From Anaeramoeba flamelloides (taxonomy: Eukaryota; Metamonada; Anaeramoebidae): DNA of 64,000 bases. Location: NCBI GenBank assembly GCA_027625915.1, contig JANTQA010000038.1:442001-506000 (forward strand). Reading direction: 5' to 3'. How positions within the stretch are numbered: position 1 is the stretch's first letter; each line of letters begins with the position of its first letter. The notes under the pieces are model-generated. The model ran no database searches and was not told the DNA's origin. It saw only the letters and a program-made list of their open reading frames with translations. Positions 58,035 through 64,000 of this stretch are shown one piece after another. Made by a program: the position numbers and the translations under genes.

Positions 58035-58750
58035 TTTGATTCTGTAAGGGTTGAGCAATTACAGTTAAAAATAGTTTTTCTGAAAAGGAAAAAAAAAAAA
58101 TTATAATTTTTTATGAGTGCATACTAACAACCAAAAGCTAACCAACATGTGAAGCGCGATCGATCTCCAAAAATCAACAATCAAAAACTGGGACATTTTG
58201 ATAAAAAAGTGCCAAAGAGCGACACTTCCAATTTCCAATTTGAATGGTTTAGAATATATAATTTTGAAAACAACTGAGTTTGTTTTGGAGTTAAACTCTT
58301 TGGCTCTTTTAAGATCTTGGAGATTTTTTTTTTTTACTTTTTATTCATTTTTCAAATGAGTTATTTTAATCTCAAGAATGTTACAAAATCCTTACATTGT
58401 CAAATTTAGAAGGTTACAAAATAACAAAAAATTAGATTAAGTTGTATTAGATTGGTTGTGTGCCTTTCAAAAGCAATTTGTGTTAAATTGAAGAAATTTA
58501 TGCATTTAGAAATATAAAATAAGATATGAGTAGTTGTTTTTTTTAAATTTGTATTTTTTAGAAATTGAAAGGAAGCTTTTATAAACTTTTTTTTTTAATT
58601 GCATTTTTTGCCCATGAGGATCCTTAGAAAATTTTTACAAGTTATTTGGATTTTTTCATTCAAAATATAGGCATTTTCACAATACTCTTTTTGATTTTAT
58701 TTTTCTTGTTAGATATTGAGTAAATCCATGGTAAATAACTAGATTCAAAA
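58035..58750 (+). repeat. dispersed repeat R4, copy 2 (without the MITE)
   Basis: Aligns with 22540-23460. Shared: ATCTCCAAAAATCAACAATC, AAAGAGCGACACT, AATTTTGAAAACAA, TCCTTAC and TTAAATTGAAGAAA. It carries the uninterrupted site (CTTTTATAAACTT near 58578) of the MITE found at 23094-23291. Confidence 0.65.
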
Positions 58751-61012
58751 AGGTTTAAAATAGTATTGATTGATAAAAAGCATGAACTAAAAAAAAAATC
58801 ATTTAATTATTTAAGGGAAGTTCAGCTATTTTATAGCAAAGTTCGAATGAATGTTTTGTTGTTGTACCAAATTTATGACCAAAAAGTTGTTAAAATTATC
58901 TTTAAAACCATCAACAAATTTCAATATACTTTTTTTTCTGCCAAATATGAAAAACTGTTTTTAATTATTTTCAATAAGTATTGTATATATTTTAAAATTA
59001 AAATCTTTTTTAGCTATTACGGATTATATCAACGTTAAAAAATGCCCTTTCGTGAAGGAAGAAAAATTTTCAATAAAATCAATAGATAATTTAAAATTTC
59101 AAGGATTATTCATCAAAATAAATTTAAACTTAGATATATTAATTGATTATGAAGCTGCTTTATTCAAAGAATAAAAAGTAAAAAAGGTTTTTTTATTAAA
59201 AAAACTGGTTTTATAATATTTAAAAGGTTTATTTATTTTTTTTAGTTACTGTAAAAACATATTAAAATATATCAAAATAATTTGAAGGTTTTTTTAGCAT
59301 TCTTTCTTAATGTACTGATACTTTCAAGTTTCTGTTCCATCATTATTTTAATTAAAAAAACTTGATGAAAGTTTTTTAAAGTTCAAAAAGGTTTAAAAAT
59401 CCCTTTTAATTAAAGTTTACATTTGAAATTTGTTGGTAATTTTTTTAAAATTCTGAAAATGAAAAAAATGAGTTCACTTTTTCAAAAACTTGAAATAATT
59501 TTTCAGGCAAGTTAATAGTTAAAAAGTCTTTTGGGTACATTTTTTACAAATATCTCAATTGTGAAACGATGGAAATATAAAGTTAAAGCCTATTTATTTC
59601 TGAATTATTTCCAAATTTTAAAATAGTTCCGTAAAGCCGAGTATTTTAAATAATAAAATCCTATCATAATTTTTGTAAACTCTTCTTGATATGTTCACCA
59701 CAATATCACACAAATCCCCTTTTTTTGAAAAAAATAATTTATTTAATTGTTTCTTGCTATCTATTTGATTTGAGTTTTAATATTTGAAAATATTATTAAA
59801 TATATTTATTTTATAATATTTTTGGATTTTTACACCTTTCACTGTATTTAAAAATATTTCACTTTTTTTATTAAATATATATATATATATATATATAGAT
59901 ATAATCTTATAATTATCGATATATTAATCAAAAATATTGGAATTTTTTGTAGTTATAACTTTGAAAAAATTATTAATAGAAACTTCTACAAGATAGTTTT
60001 TAATACATTTATATATTTATTATCTTTTCAAATTTATTTTTCACAAAAAAATTCTATAATTAAACAATTTTATTAAAAAAAGTCTTGTCTAGCTGAAAAT
60101 TATTGAATCATTGTATTCAAGATTTTTAATATTTGACTTGTAAAAAAATTAAATCTATTGTTCTTTTGTAATATTGAAATGTTTTTAAATGATATTATAT
60201 TTTTATTATATGCTGAAATATTGTATAATAACAAAAATTATAATAGCCATTTTAGGAAATAAATTAAAACAATCAAAAAATGATCAAGATAATTATTCTT
60301 TTGATAGAATTGTTCAAAAGATAAAGTAAAATCAATTAAAAGAAGAAATAAATTAACTTTATTGAATAATCTATTATATTCTTTTCAATTGAATCAACAA
60401 AAAAAAATTTAAATCTAATTTTTATCAAAATCTTAAGAGTGGTTTTGGAGATTTAAAATATAGTCAATTATTTCAACTAATTTTTAATAAATAGATCAAT
60501 CAAAAGTAAACACTTTTCCAAGAGATTTTATTATATTCTCTTATAGTCTTGTGTACTCATTTTTGTTTTTAACTATTCATGTTTTTTTTTTTTTTTATTA
60601 AATGATCTTTACATTCAGTAAAAAAAATTTTCAATTGGTTTTTATTGTAAGAAAGTAGCTAAAAGGAAAATTTTTCAATTATATTTTTACTTATTGCTGA
60701 CTGATCAATTAAGGTATATGAAATTAAATGTCTCTAAACAAGATAAATACCGATTGTAAAAATCTTAGATCCAATTTTACATGAATAGTAAAGTAATAAA
60801 CACAAAAAATCTTAAAGCACTTCTATGAGTATAAAAGTTGATCTACCAAAAACATTTTTTGTCATTTTACTCAATATATGTTATGTTTGTTTTTTTTATT
60901 TGTTCTTGTTCTAAAGCAACAAAAAATGAAGTTTAAGTGGTTGGTTTGAGTTTTTGTGTTTAGAAGCAATTTGGGAAAGTAACATTATTTGTTTTTTTTT
61001 CCTATCTAACAG
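58751..61012. other. AT-rich intergenic, no gene seen
   Basis: The frame at 58766-59038 is unrecognised. A TA tract lies at about 59875-59897. No repeats shared with the rest of the window were seen. Confidence 0.4.
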
Positions 61013-61264
61013 CTTCAAAAAGCAGTTTCACAATTAAAATTTTTTTTATTACTTTTTCTTTTTTTTGCTTTCCTTGGAATATTTAAAATTAGTTTTAGTG
61101 CTTTTAAAATCCCACGGAACCATGATTTAAGTGCTAAAATCCGTCAACAGGATTTCACACAACTAGATCAAAAAATTCAACTGGGAAGAGAAAAGGCATG
61201 TCGAAGAAAAAGAAGAATTAGTAACCAGAATAGAGTGAAAAAATACCGTGCAAATACAAAATGA
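61013..61264 (+). pseudogene. possible terminal exon with a bZIP-like basic patch
   Basis: An 83-codon open stretch follows a strong acceptor (TTTTTTTTTTCCTATCTAACAG) and ends in TGA. It has a Phe/Leu-rich start, then GREKACRRKRRISNQNRVKK and YRANTK. The NRVKKYRA segment loosely resembles a bZIP basic region but lacks the key Ala and final Arg, and no zipper follows. No upstream exon was found. It could be a fragment of a regulator gene or chance. Confidence 0.15.
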
Positions 61265-61514
61265 ATTGTGTTAAGTAACGAAATCACAGATCGTTTTCAA
61301 ACACTCAAAAAAAAAATTTACAAAAAAAACTCTCAATTTCTTCAAATTTTGCTTTCTTGCTTTAAACAAAAAAAAAGACAAAAAAAGAATTCTCTTATTT
61401 AAAATTTGGTGAATATAAAATGTTATTTATTTCAGTTGGGTTTGATAAATTTCAATAAAAAAAAAAAAAAAAAAAAAAAGAATAAAATTCATCTTTGTTT
61501 GAAAATAGAACCAA

Positions 61515-61775
61515 CAAATGGCGAAGAAAAAAAAGAGAAAGACAATCAAAAACTTTGATTGGTATTTGTGTTGGGAGCTGAATTGAAGAAAAAAAAGAGA
61601 AAGGCAACTGAAAACTTTGAACTTAGATCCCATGACTTTGTATACTGGCTTTGATTGGGATCTTTGACTCTGACTGACAACTTTAAATTGGATACTAGCA
61701 TCTACCAATTGGCAACTGGCAACTTTTAGCTGGTTGTTGACTTTGTATGGTGACTTTGATTGGGATCTTTGATTT
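61515..61775. repeat. local degenerate tandem repeats
   Basis: A unit of about 70 bp starting GAAGAAAAAAAAGAGAAAG, followed by a CAAAAACTTTGA-type word, occurs twice (about 61518 and 61585). Farther on, GACTTTG, TTTGATTGGGATCTTTGA and related words recur several times. Confidence 0.5.
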
Positions 61776-62467
61776 TTTGTTTTTTTTTATTCTCCTTGAA
61801 AAAGAAAAAAGGAGAATTTTTTATTGAGTTTTCATTTTTTTGTTTTGTTTTGAAATCAAAAAGAAAAATAAAAATAACAAAGAAGTTTTTTTGGGTTTTT
61901 TGAAAAAAAATGAAAAAAGGTATGGATCTACTTTCTCATATATTTATAGAAGTGCTTTAAAAGCCCTACTTTTAATTAATTTTTGCAATAAAAGCTCAAA
62001 TTTAGTAAATTGAACAACCATAAATTGTGGTTTTATGTGATTCTTTGAATTCTGTTATGGTTTAAATAATCAGTCTAATTTTTGTACTTGCTTTTTGTCT
62101 TAAAACGATGGCAATAAATAAGAAAAAAAATTTGAAAATGAGAACTTTAAGGTCTATTTTCAAATTAAAACTCTTTGACAATTTGTTTCCTGAATGGTTA
62201 TTTTTCATTTTCAGGTTTTTTTAAGGTTTCCAATTAAAAATAGTCTTTTTTTGAAACTTTTTCACTTTTTTTTCTCCAAAGACTCATTCCAAAAAAGCAT
62301 GAAATCTTTAAAATGACAAGAATTTGAAAATAAAACAAACAAATTCTAATAGTTTGTAATACATTTTTAATTCAGTTGTGTTTTTGAAATAATGTCTTCA
62401 TTTTTTCTCATTTTTATTTGAACAGAATTTATTCTTTTTGCAAAACAAAAAATAAGACAATTCCAAA
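61776..62467. other. upstream region of the CinA-like gene
   Basis: AT-rich. No gene or shared repeat recognised. Confidence 0.4.
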
Positions 62468-63514
62468 ATGATTAGTAACTTCTTTAAACAAGACTATAAA
62501 ATTGTTTTTAATATTACAGGCTTTGGTGGAACCTTAGCAAACCTATTTCTTCAGACCCCATCTTGTTCATCTACTTTACTGGAATATAACATCCCCTACT
62601 CTACTGTCGCAAGTGATTCCATTGCTGGCAAACCAATTGAGCAGTATGTCTCAAAGGAAACATCAGAAATGTTTGCGTTCGAGTCAAGAGAACGGGCCCA
62701 GCATTTATTGGATTACAATTCAGGGATGTCCAAGGTTTTAGGGTTTGGTGGGACAGGCTCGATCATTTCAAAGAAAGTGCATCGTGGCGATCACCGTGCC
62801 CACTTCTCCATCCGATCACACAACCGACTTGCTTCGTACAAATTGACATTAGACAAAGGAACAAGAAACCGATTTGAAGAAGAAACCTTTGTCTCTAAAA
62901 CAGCGCTTCATTGCCTCTTTGATTTTGTTAATTTTGAAAATCATAACAGATGGTCAGAGGATTATCTCAAAATCAAAGGACATCGAAAAGACAAGATCGA
63001 AAAAGAAATCACCAACCTTGGTAGTCTTCATCAGCAGTTGCACACTGAAAAGAAATTAAATCTTCTTTGGCTCCCGAATGCGAATATGAAAGATGAAGAA
63101 ATTGTCGCACTAAAGAAATTTGATCATGACAGGTTTGCACGAGAGAAATCAATTCCAGTTGTTTTCCCTTTAACAATACAAGACCAAATCAAAGAAAACG
63201 AAATCCAATTAATGATGAATACTTGTTCACGGGTGAAAGAACTTACAAATCTAACACCATTGCCGTTTTGGGAAATTTCAACTTTCGATTCCTTTAAGAA
63301 TCTAATCGAGCTCAAAACATTGAAAAAATGGATTTCAAAAAATAAAAAAACAAAAAACCACAACTTTCTATTCACAAAAAAGAATAAATTATTAGAGAAA
63401 ATCTCTCTTTTTAAAAAATCGGCATTAATAATCCCTTCAAAAGAAAAAAATAATGAAATCATCCAAGAGTCGATAAAACATGAAATTAAAATAGCTTTTG
63501 ATGGATCTTTATAA
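62468..63514 (+). CDS. CinA C-terminal-like protein (NMN amidase family relative)
   Basis: 348 residues, one exon. Residues 10-120 match the eukaryotic branch of CinA C-terminal-like domains: FNITGFGGTLANLFLQTPSC, STLLEYNIPYS, YVSKETSEMFAFESRERAQH, VLGFGGTGSII, then the conserved RGDHRAH (residues 106-112). Bacterial relatives deamidate nicotinamide mononucleotide to nicotinic acid mononucleotide, so an NAD-salvage role is possible, but activity of this eukaryotic branch is not established. The rest (about 150-348) is charged and helical-looking. In some plant and fungal relatives, as I recall them, a nucleotidyltransferase domain follows; no HxGH motif is seen here. The start follows TTCCAAAATG, like the CAP-Gly gene's (TTCCAAAATGG). 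Confidence 0.65.
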   Translation: MISNFFKQDYKIVFNITGFGGTLANLFLQTPSCSSTLLEYNIPYSTVASDSIAGKPIEQYVSKETSEMFAFESRERAQHLLDYNSGMSKVLGFGGTGSIISKKVHRGDHRAHFSIRSHNRLASYKLTLDKGTRNRFEEETFVSKTALHCLFDFVNFENHNRWSEDYLKIKGHRKDKIEKEITNLGSLHQQLHTEKKLNLLWLPNANMKDEEIVALKKFDHDRFAREKSIPVVFPLTIQDQIKENEIQLMMNTCSRVKELTNLTPLPFWEISTFDSFKNLIELKTLKKWISKNKKTKNHNFLFTKKNKLLEKISLFKKSALIIPSKEKNNEIIQESIKHEIKIAFDGSL

Positions 63515-64000
63515 AGTGGCAAGAGCTATTTTCGATCTGTTTTTCCCAAAAGGTCCTTCCTTTAATCAAATGTTTAGATCGTGAGAAATATCTCTATTTC
63601 TGTTCCAATCACAATTTTTTATCAATTTCTATGTTTTTTTTTTTTTAAATGTTATATCATATAAATTTTTATTAATCTTTTTAGAATTTAAATAATTTTA
63701 ATCCCCTAATATTTTTATCGGGGCATACACAGCCATTTAAAAAAGGTATCCTAAATAAATAATCACAAATTTTTTTTTTTTTTGTATTTTTTTTTTTTTT
63801 CTTTGAATTATTTCAAAGCATTTAAAAATTAGGGCATATTTTAAATATATTCAATGTATTTTTATCAATTTTAAATATTTGTACAAAAAATGATTATAAA
63901 AATTATCAAATACAAAATTTTATAATTTGTTGTTGGGAATATGTATTTATTTAAATTGATTCCTTTGATTTTATAATTATACTATTTTTTATTTAGCTTT
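63515..64000. other. 3' flank, AT-rich, no gene seen
   Basis: T runs and A/T-rich sequence to the window edge. Nothing recognised. Confidence 0.4.

Noticed and set aside
1-64000. Search for retroviral, LTR, Polinton or other capsid-bearing elements and CRISPR arrays
   Set aside because: No reverse transcriptase, integrase, capsid or LTR-like pair was recognised in any frame, and there are no regularly spaced repeats of the CRISPR kind. All mobile elements seen look like plain DNA transposon derivatives.

Overview
The window is nuclear DNA of an AT-rich, intron-bearing protist. Genes are sparse: seven convincing protein genes, one weak candidate and one broken gene in 64 kb. Coding DNA is visibly richer in G+C than the surrounding A/T homopolymer-rich DNA. 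Introns are GT-AG, mostly with GTAAAT, GTAAGA or GTAAGT donors and short AAG, TAG or CAG acceptors, ranging from 150 bp to about 5 kb. The lysine-rich low-complexity tails and the RCC1-plus-BTB style of the broken gene remind me of Anaeramoeba or a similar amoeboid protist. That is recollection and cannot be proved from the sequence alone.

Layout. 0-10 kb: foldback elements around a secreted endonuclease/exonuclease/phosphatase-fold gene on the minus strand (2939-4039). 10-19 kb: a weak two-exon gene, a bZIP transcription factor, a nested transposon pair at 15.8-17.2 kb, and a two-exon prefoldin beta-class subunit. 19-25 kb: small inverted-repeat elements, a 10-bp minisatellite and large old repeats. 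25-32 kb: an ExoIII-type AP endonuclease with an unusual lysine tail, then a decayed RCC1/BTB gene that appears split in two by inserted repeats. 36-45.5 kb: the most notable gene, five exons that join in phase into an 896-residue CAP-Gly, coiled-coil, LisH-like and RasGEF protein. Its long third intron holds a 1.3-kb tandem duplication, and each copy of that carries a conserved hairpin. 45.8-48.4 kb: a compound inverted-repeat structure. 52-54 kb: a C2-domain gene with a frame break in a poly-A (lysine) tract. 57 kb: TVP23. 62.5 kb: a CinA-like protein.

The genes do not form a pathway. They are ordinary unlinked nuclear genes: DNA repair, transcription, chaperone, small GTPase signalling, Golgi membrane traffic and probable nucleotide metabolism. 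The intergenic DNA is built largely from non-autonomous DNA transposons. Three or more families end in GGG and sit in TTAA targets, a piggyBac-like habit. A palindromic family starts CAGTCAGTTCC and sits in TA targets, a Tc1/mariner-like habit. A family of about 535 bp has ends like TAAACCCCATTCC. No transposase gene was recognised, and no retroviral, LTR or Polinton-like sequence was seen.
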